64,000 nt of DNA, taken from contig JNDT01001359.1 in the NCBI GenBank assembly GCA_000697055.1, forward strand, positions 1-64,000, given 5' to 3'. The number at the start of each line of letters is the position of its first letter. The stretch's first letter is position 1. This document shows, in pieces, positions 11,397-22,608 of the stretch. A model generated the notes under the pieces. The model had not been told where the DNA came from. It made no database searches and saw only the letters and a list, made by a program, of their open reading frames with translations. The stretch comes from Saksenaea vasiformis B4078 (lineage: Eukaryota; Mucoromycota; Mucoromycetes; Mucorales; Saksenaeaceae). A program made the position numbers and the translations under genes.

Positions 11397-12258
11397 AAAG
11401 ATACTTACTACGTACCCAGTTATCTATCATGGATATTTATTTTTCTGACGATCCTTCTTATTGGCTCAGACTGATTTACAACTTGCTTAACAGCCCACTT
11501 TTTTTTTCTCGCCGCTCGAACATGACTAAGGGCTTTTTTCCTTGCTGTGTTGAATGTGGAGTGAACGGACTTTCCTTTAGGGGTCTGTGATTTCTTGTTA
11601 TTATGAACAATCCCAAAATCCCCTAAATTATCCTTGCCGATGGGTACACAATGAGACAAATTACGTCAACAAATCGAAATATTGTTCATAGATGCGTGAT
11701 ATCACAAAATAAATGCATTATCATTGACCTGGATGTAAATTGTATACTTTGACATTTATATTATGCATTGATATCTTGGAAACCTCCGTGAACATTTTCA
11801 TGTTTCTCCTGCATCAGGCGCAGTACCTGCCAATAGACATCGTAAACTTACACAGTGACACCTTGTTTGTAATGGTAGTGGTTGGTTTAATCCATGTGGC
11901 ACACGGTACAGTCACTATGCAACCTGAAGCAGAGTCAAATTTTGTGCCAATGCGTCTGGCCAATAACGTGATGATTTTTTGATAATTGCTCCATAAACAT
12001 GAATGCTCATGCTCAAAAATGTGTACAAACAGTGGCATTTACCCACAAATAGAACTGAACCAATGGTGTAGGATACTGATGGTCGTGGAACAACATGATG
12101 GGTATATTTTCTGGAACTCAGAAGCCAGAGTATACCTGTGATCTTATTGGCTGCGGACGTTTTTATCATACCCAGAAACCAATTATATAAACGCTGCTTC
12201 TAGGAGCAACATTAAGTTACCTTCTCTAGCTTTTTCTCTCTCTCTTTTTCTCTCAAAC
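11397..12258. other. Intergenic, one unassigned ORF
   Basis: A minus-strand frame of 79 codons at 11420-11659 encodes a basic peptide (core KKALSHVRAARKKKW) that I do not recognise. The 60 bases before 12259 contain a CT-rich tract and probably hold the allantoicase transcription start. Nothing else supported. Confidence 0.4.
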
Positions 12259-13591
12259 ATGACTGTTTACAAGCGTATCGGATTTGAGACTATCAATGAA
12301 TCCCCTTTAGGTCAATGCGTTGGTAATATTGATTGCCCTGTCGACAATCGCGTGTATTTATCACCAAGGTATCTAGATTTGGCGAGCTCTGCTCTTGGTA
12401 GCACGATCGTTGCTGTGACAGATGAGTTTTTTGCTCCAGCTACGAACATGATCAACCCTGCTCCTCCTATTCACTGCCCTGGTCGTTTTGTCGGTGAGGC
12501 CCGAGTCAGTTGTTTTGCGGCTTCAACTGACGTTCCTTCGCATAGATACCGGTGCTTGGATGGATGGGTGGGAGACAAAGCGTCATAACCCAAACTATGA
12601 TTGGTAAATTGGAACGTCGATAAGTACTTGACTGACACAGTTGCATACGATAAGGGCTATTATTAAATTAGGTTTTGCTGGTACGATACGAGGTTTTGAT
12701 ATCGATACGCATTATTTCACGGGTAACCAGGCACCTGCTGCCTCTGTCGAAGCGGCATTCGTGCCTGAAGGTGATGTCCAGGCAAAAGATGTGCAATGGA
12801 CTGAAATCCTTCCCAAGGTTGACTTGCCTCCCACTTGCCATAACGTATTTGTCCTGGAAAAAGAGACTGCCGTATACACCCATATCCGTCTAAACAACAT
12901 TCCTGACGGCGGCATCGCTCGCTTCCGTGTCTATGGCAATGTGAATCCGATTTGGCCCAAGAACAAGTCGTAAGTGATAGTCCGTCCTTGGTACATGGCT
13001 GATTTCAGGATGTTAGGACGTTGCTTGATCTTGCTTTTGTCGGTAATGGTGGACGTGCTGTAGAGGTTAGCAACCAGCATTACACGCCTGGAAGCAACCT
13101 TTTGCTGCCTGGCCGTGGACAAAATATGGGTGATGGATGGGAAACCAAACGCTCGCGTGTACCGAACCATATGGACCATGTGGTGGTCCGTCTCGGTGAT
13201 AAGGGCCATCTTCTCAAAGCTGAAGTGGATACGTCTCATTACAAAGGAAACTACCCTAACAAGATTATTCTCGAGGCCACATTCACGGAAAAAGAAATAC
13301 CCGATTCTTCCGCTGAGTGGGTCACATTGATAGAACCGACCAGCGTTGGTCCCCACGATCTATTTTATTTTGATCTCCCCCACACTGATAAAGCGTTTAC
13401 GCATGCCAAGATTACTATTGTTCCGGGTAAGTTTAGGAAAGGAGTTTGCGACGAGGTACTCAACTGACGATGACTACTTTTTAGATGGAGGTTTGAAGCG
13501 TCTACGATTGTATGGTATTCGAGAAGGTGGTAGTCTACCTGCCCTACCTATCCCCGTACCCACAAATACTATCAATGGCATTGTCCAGTAA
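12259..13591 (+). CDS. Allantoicase
   Basis: Hydrolyses allantoate to ureidoglycolate and urea in purine degradation, letting the fungus use purines as nitrogen source. Five exons: 12259-12493, 12546-12603, 12655-12969, 13017-13426, 13485-13591; 374 codons plus stop with all junctions canonical. The protein consists of two tandem allantoicase domains: each has the GxWMDGWETKR or GDGWETKRSR box (WMDGWETKRHNPNYDW near residue 83 and MGDGWETKRSRVPNHMDH near residue 225), and each domain ends in a conserved Arg-Arg-Tyr pattern (GIARFRVYGNV and GLKRLRLYGIREGG). The N terminus FETINESPLGQCVG and the segment DIDTHYFTGNQAPAAS are also characteristic. The next gene downstream is the Fanzor locus on the opposite strand, only 95 bp away. 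Confidence 0.95.
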
Positions 13592-13686
13592 ATACGATAA
13601 TCTTAAACTGCTAGTCAGAATAGATATACCCACTACATAGCTGGATTTTTCTTGTATACAACATGAGATTTTGCCGGAGCTTTATG

Positions 13687-16580
13687 CTACTTGCTGAAGG
13701 ACACCGCCATCTTGCTTTCAGTGGTATTCAATGGTTGCTGAAACGCTTTTGGCCGCTCATTTTGATTATATGCCATATGCTGGAATACTTGCCGAATGTT
13801 GATTGCGGCCATTGCATCTCTATTCCACACCGTGCTACACTTGTCGCATTCGAGAACAGCATGGATCTTTCCCCCTTCTTGTCCCTTTGCATCTGGTCGT
13901 TCCTCTTTGTTCGCTAGACTCCGATGTTGACATTTTGGACATATCTGAGACGTCAAGTACTCGTCAACCAAAATGACCTTCACGTATCCCTATAGATATG
14001 TTAGCATGCTTTATACGTTAATTTTGTCCAGTACCTTCTTTTGATAAGCCATATCTTTTAGTCTTTTTAAAATGCGCTTTGATGGGGCACTCATTTTTCC
14101 CTTCATGGTACCCGAGAACGATCCGTTCTCAAATGCTATAATCGTGGACTTCTTGTCGCTTTCCTTATCATTCGCGCAGAGAGGTCTCCATTTTTTCTTT
14201 TTAGGCGAATTTTGATGTATTTGATGCGAGTACTTTTGACTTCCACCTAGGAGGCATTTTGCGATCTGCGTGGTTCCTTTTTGCTTGTCAATGTACGATT
14301 TCAGCTTGAGTTTGTTGTATCTGATGTGGTGTTAAGTCCCCTGCAACGAAGTTTAACTATACCTGGCACCTTGATCATAGAAATTACAGATAGCTCGGTG
14401 GTGCTGAAGTCGATATTGGACAGAACGTATGTACGTCCCCAAGTCAGCAGTCTTTGCCGTTGGTATTCCGTCGATAATTTTCTTGGTCTCAGGACTCTTG
14501 TCCAAAAACTCCCGACGTTTCTGCGTCGCCCGATTGAAGCCACATATGTCATAGTATTCTTTCGTACTTATCGATCGGATATGATGCGCTTCTTCGCAAG
14601 AACCGTCAACAGCGACAAACACATCAGTCACCCCAGGATCGACTCCCCAGATGAGGGAATCACCAATGCGGTCCCGGAGATCAGCAGGCGTTAAAGGTGC
14701 CAGAGGCTTGGGCGTTTGGGTTTCTTAAAAAGAAACACCACATCCGTTCCGTCAGTTCTTATCGTATCCCTATCGGACAATGTAAATGAGAATTCAACAA
14801 ACCATAAATGTGGATACCAGAAAAGACATTTCTCCGTTTCCAAACTTTCCAGTGTTAGAAAGCCGATTTTTCGAGTATCAAAGGCGCGGAAATATTGCTC
14901 GTGAGCTAGTTCATTCGAAAGCACAGTGCTATTTGTTGTAATTCCTGCCTTGTTCAGCATGCGTGAAAACGACTGCTTGTCAAGCATGATGTGTCGCATT
15001 TGAAAAGAATATAGAGGAAGTAAAGTGAAGCGCCGAGCGCCCTTTGGATCTGTGCACTTCAATGGTCGGAATGTACCTTCATCGATACTTTTCGCCGTAG
15101 TTTGAACGAATTCCACCAGCTTTGGCCAGGTATCACCAAGAAGCTTTTGGTTAAAATGTTTTGATAGTTTCCGTGATGTTCTGGATCGAATGGCTAAACG
15201 AACAGCCGCATTCAAACTCGAGAGCAACTTCTTTGATAATTTGAGATTCTTTGTAATATATTAATTTCAATGGTTAGTTATTCTTCCTGCACTCAATACT
15301 TACCTCTTTCACGTTACGATAAACGAACGCATTCGACACATATTTTTGGGGCTCCTCTTCTTGAATAAACACTTTCTGTTCTATTCGCTGAAGCACCCGG
15401 AACAACCATGGTAGATAAAGGTGAGGATTGGCGTTCAAGCTTTCATCTGTGATGGGGCATGGACCAACGTCGAGCGATCCCATCAGCTCGTTCACATATG
15501 CTTCACAACTTGTGGTACGTTCAAGAGACTGTGGCCATCTGACTGTATTTGGGTCTTCCGAAGTGACTTTATCGTAAATGTACGATGCCATATGCTTTCG
15601 TTCAGCAACAGTAGTTTTGCCCATATATGCCGAGTCCTGGACGTCAGATAGACGAATGAGCAAATACTGGATGCTTTTGTTCTTGAAATTTGCCACGACA
15701 TGATTGCGAACAGCTTCTTCATATTGTTTCGCACCGTCTGAAATTAAGGTCATGTAGCCTTGCGAACGGAATATATGTGGGTCAAAAGCCGGGACCTGAG
15801 TTCGGAAAAGTTCGAATGCATCTTTGACATTCTGTGGCGCCCTTGATCCTTGGCCTGCAACCAGTGAAAATAAATCGTAAAAGAAATGGAGAGACAATGC
15901 TGGCACTTGCTGCTTTTGCGAAAGAAGATGTAATATGTAATAATTTGCAAAAAGCGACCCGCAGTAGGTAACGTCGCGCACATGCTTCACAGCTCCATCT
16001 AGCACCTTGACGAATTGGTCACTCTTACAGATGCTTTTCATTGATGTCTTGATGATAGATGTCCTTTTCAGTTCGGTGGTTTGCCTTCGTTTGGGTTTGT
16101 AATTTTCGCATGATTTGTTGGAAGACCTACTGTGGCCAGACTTTCCGCAACTGCTACAAACAATTGCTTCACCTTTGGCTATCTTAGCCTCTTGTTTAAG
16201 CCTGTGCTGCTCCGCTTTGGCTTCCCTCTTCGCGTTGCGCTTTGAAGTAGCTTTTTCAAATTTGATCTCAGCTTTTGTTTTATGAGACGACGATGATGCA
16301 TCTTACAACAGATGATTGAGGCTATGTTTGTGTATCTTTAACTGCTTTACCTTCTGATATTGTTGCAGTCGAAAATTTTACTTTTTCTTTCTTCGCTCTC
16401 GTGGTCTTTTCCTTGACAGCTTTCTGTCGCTTTCCTTTACGAGGACGCAGTGGTTTCTGAAAGTCACCATCACTGTTACTTGCTTTGTGAAGAGAGAGCT
16501 ATATCCGTTAAGTATTTTTTATATAAGATATTCGATATACTTCTTACATGTTTTGAACTTGATCTTGATCTTTTGCTCAT
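13687..16580 (-). CDS. Fanzor protein, copy 1 (eukaryotic TnpB-like RNA-guided nuclease), one frameshift
   Basis: Fanzors are eukaryotic relatives of transposon-encoded TnpB nucleases, several shown to cut DNA with a guide RNA. Reconstructed exons: 16548-16580, 16351-16498, 15304-16301, 14363-15248, 14035-14320, 13687-13989, about 883 residues. Features in order: basic Ser/Lys-rich N terminus; a zinc knuckle CSSCGKSGHSRSSNKSC near residue 105; a long helical recognition region; RuvC-I WGVDPGVTDVFVAV with Asp near 596; STKEYY; a coiled stretch ending FYDQGARYNKLKLKSYI; RuvC-II region IIAFENGSFSGTMKGK near 751; VDEYLTSQICPKC...CDKC zinc ribbon near 792-833; RuvC-III WNRDAMAAINI with Asp near 842. 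One lesion: the frame shifts by one base within the AAA at 14693-14695, between FLFKKPKRPS and LTPADL. The intron at 13990-14034 carries a TGCTAAC branch site. No TIRs were found. Confidence 0.88.
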
Positions 16581-17627
16581 GAGACAATAACCTGGGTGAA
16601 AGAGCTGTAATCTTTGTTGTCAGTGATCGATATCTAAAGGAAAGCAAAAAGGTGTCACACATCAGAAATGACGTTTACTGTCTTTCGCAAGCATACTTTT
16701 CAAAGAAGGAAAATTAAGGTTATAAAGAAGCTAGGAGGACATATAAGATCGACGATTTTAGACGTACTGTTGTTTGCTGGATATCTCTCCACGACTATGT
16801 GGTTAACTTGAAACACGCACACATTCTAGCCAGCAAAAGAAATCCAATTTGACGATTCGAGATTAAGACACCATCAATACCATAGAAGTCAATCGATCTT
16901 CAGATAGCGATCATTCGTTGTGTAAAGCAAAGGCCTTTTAAAAAAGAGCCAAGTAGTCAACAACAAATATAACACCTCAACTATTGATCGATGAACATGA
17001 GGATGAGGATGACCTCCCTACTTGTTGGATTACGCGGTCTTTTAAGATCATCGGATCACCATTAAGTCCATGATAATGAAAAGCAATGAATAGTGTGTAT
17101 ATGAATAATTCCAGTTGCAGTATTTGTTTTGCTTCGTAATACTAATTTTTCTACGGAAGGAGTTTTGGAAAAGAAATCAAAAGCGGATACCGTTAGGAAG
17201 AAGAAATGATACGATAAAGAAAAAATATCTATGTATCTGATGCTTCATTTTCTAATGTCACAGATAGGATATCCTCCCCTTTCCCTCTCTGTAGGAAAAG
17301 GAAGAGGGCAGTGGAAAGATGAAGAGCTTATTGGCAAGAAGCGATAGAGAAGCAGAGAATATGTATGAAATAGCCATTATGAGGACTGCCCTGAGGGAGG
17401 TCCTAGACCAACCCCAAGATGCACTACTGAGGCGAAAGCAAAGCACTTGACTAGCCAATTGGGAAAGGGTCCCAGGTTCCAATTTTTACGGGCTGTGACC
17501 TTCGCTTCATCCTGGGAAAATGATTGTAAAAAGAAAATGATGGAAAAGGAAGGACAAGGATGATGATGACCAACTTTATTTAGATGATAAAGATTTTGAC
17601 TTGTCCACGCGAATGGATGGTGGTAAA
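16581..17627. other. Upstream of Fanzor copy 1, no gene recognised
   Basis: No ORF with a recognisable motif. This could contain the left end of a Fanzor-carrying element, but I saw no inverted repeat pairing it with the 3' flank at 13592-13686. Confidence 0.4.
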
Positions 17628-19194
17628 TTGGAGGTACCCCCAAAAAAGGTAATACTGCCCGTATAAAACGCGAATTTCTGTGAGAATTTTGCACTACTTC
17701 TACTCTTCACTTCTTATTCGAGAATCTTCTTCATGTCTTTCCAACTGCTCCAAACTTTTCCTCATTATCCTGAAGAAAATGCCAAAGTAGTTGTGCAATT
17801 CCCACGAGATGAGGCTGGTGTCTACAATGTTGGAAAGCTCGACATTGGTTGGTGTCTGAAATGACAGAACGGGTATGCTATCCCAAATGGTCGGCAATTG
17901 ACAAAGACCTGTCTGGGCTCTGTCCGGTGTCTGAACACCATGTGTGAGCTGGAGCTGGTCGACCTCAGGTCGAAAGCGACCCAAAAGCTGATTGATGCCC
18001 AGTGTGAAAAGGGCTGCGGTGCTTGTGGATATCCTATGATCCATAACGCATGCAAAGCCAGGGTGCACTTCAGATTTGAAGATGATAAGTGCTACATGTA
18101 CCCTGGCACTGCAGCTGGCGAGGATTCGTACAGCCATGATTCATACGAGGCAAAGCACTTGAGCGCCGAAGCCTATTTTTTTACTACAGTAGACGCACGA
18201 TATTGCCAAATTTCAACGTCGCTCTGCTTCATTTGAATTTTTCTTCCAACTCGCTATAGACGAAGGTAGAAGCAATAAAAGATGTGACGGAAAGATATTT
18301 TATTTTGTTAGATGCTACATCGATATGCGTATCTTTTAACTTGGATAACGACATAAAAGGGGACAAGGCATAGCTGCATTGAAAGGGACAACCGCTGAAT
18401 CACTAAAAGCATTTTCAGTTCAATGCGTCCTTGTCGAAATGTAACGAGTAAGATGATGTAATGTATACATCGCTGGAATTTTCGAAGGAGCTTCGTAATT
18501 GTAGAAAAAAGATCGGCAATGACACTGCTTCAAGGATATCTTCTATTGAAGATGGAAACCTTTTTTGCAAGCTTTCATTTTCATGCTCATTGGTAACCAG
18601 AATCGAAACATTCATTAAATATCTGCACGAATATTTAATTCCACTAAATAGAGCAAAGTATAGCGATGGTACGATTCTTCTGGTACATAGATGTCACTAT
18701 GCCAGTTTGTTGAACTATAACTGATGATATCTCATCTTTAAACTGAAAAGAAGGCTTGGGACATGTTGTTCTTATAATTTATAAGTAGAGAGAGTCAAAC
18801 AAGAATTGGAATGAGGACAAAATAGCAAATTATACGTGCTGCTATACCCTTGATACATAATGCTGTATAAACCGACTAATCAGATGCTGGTTAAATATGC
18901 TTATAATTATCAGATAAAGCTATACATTAAAATGTACTGGAAGGAAGGTTATTGTAAATACTTGTTCCTTGACCGCCCTCAGCAGGTACCTCTAGCGGGT
19001 ACCTCTATCACTTTTAAGGTGTCAGTGATAAGAGTACTATCAGACTAACATACTTTCTTCCTATATGAAAACTCACAATTTCAAGAAAGTAATCTTTACT
19101 TACGTGGGAAATAGTGGGAAATAGTGACAATAAGCAAATATTCACCAGTTACTATGCTCTCATCACGACCTTCCTTTCATAGGGGTACCTCCAA
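17628..19194. mobile_element. Remnant DNA transposon with 13-bp terminal inverted repeats (tentative)
   Basis: TTGGAGGTACCCC at 17628-17640 is matched by its exact reverse complement GGGGTACCTCCAA at 19182-19194. Between them are a zinc-finger pseudogene starting 93 bp inside the left end (17733-18236), and two more GGTACCTCTA copies near 18984-19006. Outside the repeats I found no convincing target-site duplication, so the limits are provisional. GCM/WRKY-like zinc fingers are common in Mutator-like transposases, which makes that superfamily plausible. Its right end lies next to the truncated 3' end of Fanzor copy 2. Confidence 0.45.
17733..18236 (+). pseudogene. GCM/WRKY-like zinc-finger transposon protein, broken
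   Basis: An ATG at 17733 opens a frame MSFQLLQTFPHYPEENAK that runs to GWCLK, meets a TGA, and continues in the same frame as QNGYAIPNGRQLTKTCLGS. The downstream part has the Cys/His pattern of GCM1/WRKY-type fingers found in transposases: TCLGSVRCLNTMC, then CEKGCGACGYPMIHNAC, then MYPGT with the expected HNH replaced by an altered stretch ending KHLSAEAYF. A TATAAAA sits about 75 bp upstream of the ATG. The single in-frame stop and the abrupt end after LSAEAYF mark it as a decayed gene fragment. No DDE catalytic domain follows. Confidence 0.6.
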
Positions 19195-19267
19195 AATATC
19201 GGCTCATTGCTGGCCCTTCAACCTACTCTGTTGTCCCAGGAAGATGGCTTTTCTTCTTTCGCTTCAT

Positions 19268-21352
19268 TCATTCTTTTCGCTTCTTGCGATTCCGTTTCGT
19301 TTTATTTCTCTTTCTTCGATTGTATTTCTTGCCACCGTCGATAAGGATATTGACCATCTCCTGCGCAGTGCGCTGTCGCCCCTGGTAGCCACGAAACCGT
19401 GTTTGTCCTGTGTTTGGACTGTAGAATGATAGAAGTGTATTCAAATGGTGATGGATGTAAGCAACATGCCTATCATATTGTTCTTCCAGTTGCGTTTTCC
19501 CCGTTGGAATGTCTTGTTCAATCTCCTTGATGCGAGCGGCAGTCTTCGCGGCTTCCATTGCCTTTGGCGGCGAGATGAGCCTGTGTATGTATAGTATTCT
19601 GCAGTTGAACAGCGACGGACTTTGTGAGAAGTGTCACCGTCGCCGTACGACGCAGTAAAGACTTGAGACACGCCCAGATCGGCGGCGCAAGGAGTGAAGT
19701 GCTGCTGGGTCTCTTTGTAGGTAAAATCAGCCGGCGTAAGTTCCGTATCGTGGACAGTCAGTATTCTCTTCTTTCGTGCAAAGTGGAAGTCCCCTGAGGA
19801 GCCATCCGTCAATATATGATTCGTAAATATATTTTTATGAGAATCCTTAAGCTCTTGCAGACTACAAAAAGTATAAGTAATCCATAATAGTTCAGTAGCT
19901 GAGAAAACTACCTTTTGAATCCTAGTTTTGAAAAATCAAATATCTTGTAAAAAAGTTCAAGTTGCTCTTCATGGCTCGTTCCCGCACGCAGCGAAGTAAG
20001 ACTGCCTAGAGTCTTCGCATTGACTGTGATAAACCTCCAGTGGAAGGACACCATCGGTGTTAGCCCAAATAATCGAGGTAATTCTGTTGATGGTTCACTT
20101 TTTTTCGATTGCAAGTGCTTTTCATCATATAACTCCAAGATATGTCGTAATGCTGGGACATATATACCAGGAGCAGCGGAAATAGCCTCTTTCGAGGCGG
20201 GTCTAGGAACAACTTCTTCAAGTTCCTGGAAAATGGCTTCCGTGGCGGTCCTAATGTTATTTGGAACATCTTGCGATATGGACGGATGCCAACGAGCATC
20301 GCCACCAGCAATTCTTTCAAATATATATTCGCTTGCAATATCTTTTATCAATTTCTTGGGCGAATCCTAAAGATCATGCGTGAGTAAAATGGATGAAATT
20401 AACTGAATCCTACTGTAAGAGAAATTGCAATTGGAAAATTGCATAAAAAGTAACACGATTTTCGAAAGTTTCGACCATATGATTGCAATACGCAGTGCTT
20501 AAAGTGACACAGGCTGAAGAAAGTACATCGCTACAGGCAATTCGGGTTGTACTTCGATATATCTGGCCGGGGTACCGGTTGCAGAACGCTGTCCATTGTT
20601 CGAAGATATCGTCAGGCATCTTATCGTTCGTGCTTGTAACCGGCTTGTCCAAGACAAGCTGACATACCGAATACCAAAAATTTTGTGTATACAGGTACGC
20701 ACATACTTCATCGTAAACATGGCCTACAATGTAATAATTGACAAATAATTGGGCTCGCAGGACGACACTACGAGTCAGTTCGCATAAAAGTAAAACGCGT
20801 TCATGGACAGATTGCTGGAATTGTGGCCGGCCAACTTTCTCAAATACTAGTTTTCTGGTAAATCTCTCATAATGCTTTCCCAATTTCTCTTCCAGCGTTT
20901 CGTTCATTGTTCGCGAATGCTTCGGGCACGCTGCAGACCTGGAACTACGATGCTCCGTGGATCCACAGGAGAAACACGATGGTGATGGTAAATTCTCGTT
21001 AGCAGTGCTTTTTCGCTTCGAGATCCTTCCTCTTTTTTTCGCCTTCGAAGATTCTCCAGCTTCTTCTAAAGTCATTTTTCTTTTCTCACCAACTACAATA
21101 TGTTTATTAAGGACCGCATACGCTTTCGAATATCTGTTACCTCTCTTTCGGCCGTGGTTGATATTAAGCGGGCAGATCTTGTAACGTTTGTTGGGGTGTC
21201 CTTCCCCCCCCCACAGTCTTTACATACAACTAAAAATTCAATGAAGTAAAACTTGTTAATGTCCTTATCTCTTTAATGTAATGTCATTTACCTTGCCGTT
21301 CTTGCTCTCTCTGAGCTTGGATTTGCAATAGTTTTAAATGTTTTTTGAACAT
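19268..21352 (-). pseudogene. Fanzor protein, copy 2, frameshifted and 3'-truncated
   Basis: Second Fanzor locus, same strand as copy 1. Exon 1 (21292-21352) encodes MFKKHLKLLQIQAQREQERQ; exon 2 starts at 21229 with a zinc knuckle CKDC followed by a run of nine G on the coding strand (C at 21204-21212) and, in another frame, EGHPNKRYKICPLN, so the run is out of register. A later exon (to about 20410) has a second knuckle CFSCGSTEHRSSRSAACP and the helical region. Further exons give FDFSKLGFKSLQEL, TDGSSGDFHFARKKR, LTPAD, then RuvC-I CAADLGVSQV with its Asp and STAEYY. A one-base shift near 19585 separates this from LISPPKAMEAAKTAARI. The copy ends after FRGYQGRQ and ILIDGGKKY, so RuvC-II, zinc ribbon and RuvC-III are absent. 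It aligns with copy 1 throughout but is clearly diverged. Confidence 0.8.
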
Positions 21353-22608
21353 GACCAGAACGTTGGTGGATACGTTAACGGCACGATGTAGGAGCCAAAG
21401 GGAAATATCTGTAGCGTCACGGAGGGTGGGAAACATCATGAAAAATTAAAGTGAAAGAGCAAGTTCTGTCGTAGAACTCGAAAGAAGTGACAAACTGTTG
21501 TCAATCCAATGTGACGGCTTCATGGTTTTGAACGCGCAAGATGCGCGCATGTACTTAACATCCCAATATTATTCTGTGGTATGCGAATGACAAACCCTGT
21601 TGCATCGATAATACATATTTCATATAGTTGTCTTTTTTGTTTCTAATGCTAAAGGATGTCCATATGCGCGCCATCCAACAACTCTCTCGCCGTAGAGGCT
21701 TTCTTTTGAATAGCCGATATCCACCTTCATTTGCTGATATTAAGCATTCGCGCATCCAATTTCGTGCTTCTCGTTGGTGGCTATTTCCCGTAATTAGATC
21801 AACAAATCTATCTGTTATGGATTATGCCATCTCATACCGCTTTCACTCTCTTACAGCCACTTCTCTGCAGTTTGTTTGAGAACATGATGATTTTTCAATG
21901 TCAACGACATCTGATGAAAGCCTCCTATTTGCCGTGTTTTCTTCTCAATGAATCGGTATTCTTCTGTGCGCTATACGAAGTCTTCACCAGCATACCGAAA
22001 TGATATCATACTTTGTTTGCCTCACTTATCTATCCTCAGTTATCTGGGGAGAATCAAAGAAGACTTTAGAAAGGAATATGAGACGGGAGAATTCAGCGAG
22101 ACTAAGATTAAGTTTTTTATTATTCAAAGAATTTTCTTTTATATGTTTCTAAAATATGGTCAGGACATTGATAGTGAGACGCATTGTAAACCAGTAATGA
22201 CAAGAGTACGCGTCTTCATTCAACTGAGTCCAAATATACCAATGATGATGCGGTCATATAAGTGATCTACAATTGGTAGCGAAAATAGGCAATGGCGGCC
22301 CTGCACAATCGGTAACAAAAATGAGGAACTAAGGTTTGAATTACTGTAGGTCCGCAATGAAGGAGAAGAAAAAATCGTGTAACAATGAAATACGGCACAA
22401 AAGGATGTGCGATGGTTAACAATCTATTTTCTCATTCAGAAGAAACTCTTGTCTGAAGATTGTGACAGGGATTTTCTGTAAGCATTTAACGGTAATTCAT
22501 GTCTCTGCATCGAGCTCTCTTACAACTCTCGCTCTTCATTTTTACACCGTAAAAAGAAGCACATAGCATATCGGATCCAGGCTTGACAGTGTGATTATGT
22601 TACTTCGT
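21353..22608. other. Mobile-element flank, no gene recognised
   Basis: Plus-strand frames at 21628-21879 and 21948-22265 have no recognisable motif. Possibly older transposon debris. Confidence 0.4.

Noticed and set aside
14695..14760. A 35-nt intron to explain the Fanzor copy 1 frameshift
   Set aside because: The donor would be weak, the length too short, and the skipped residues (FLFKKPKRPS) align with coding sequence in copy 2.
18999..19037. Hairpin GTACCTCTATCACT / AGTGATAAGAGTAC as a terminator or RNA gene
   Set aside because: The arms pair imperfectly and lie in transposon debris; no transcription unit ends there.
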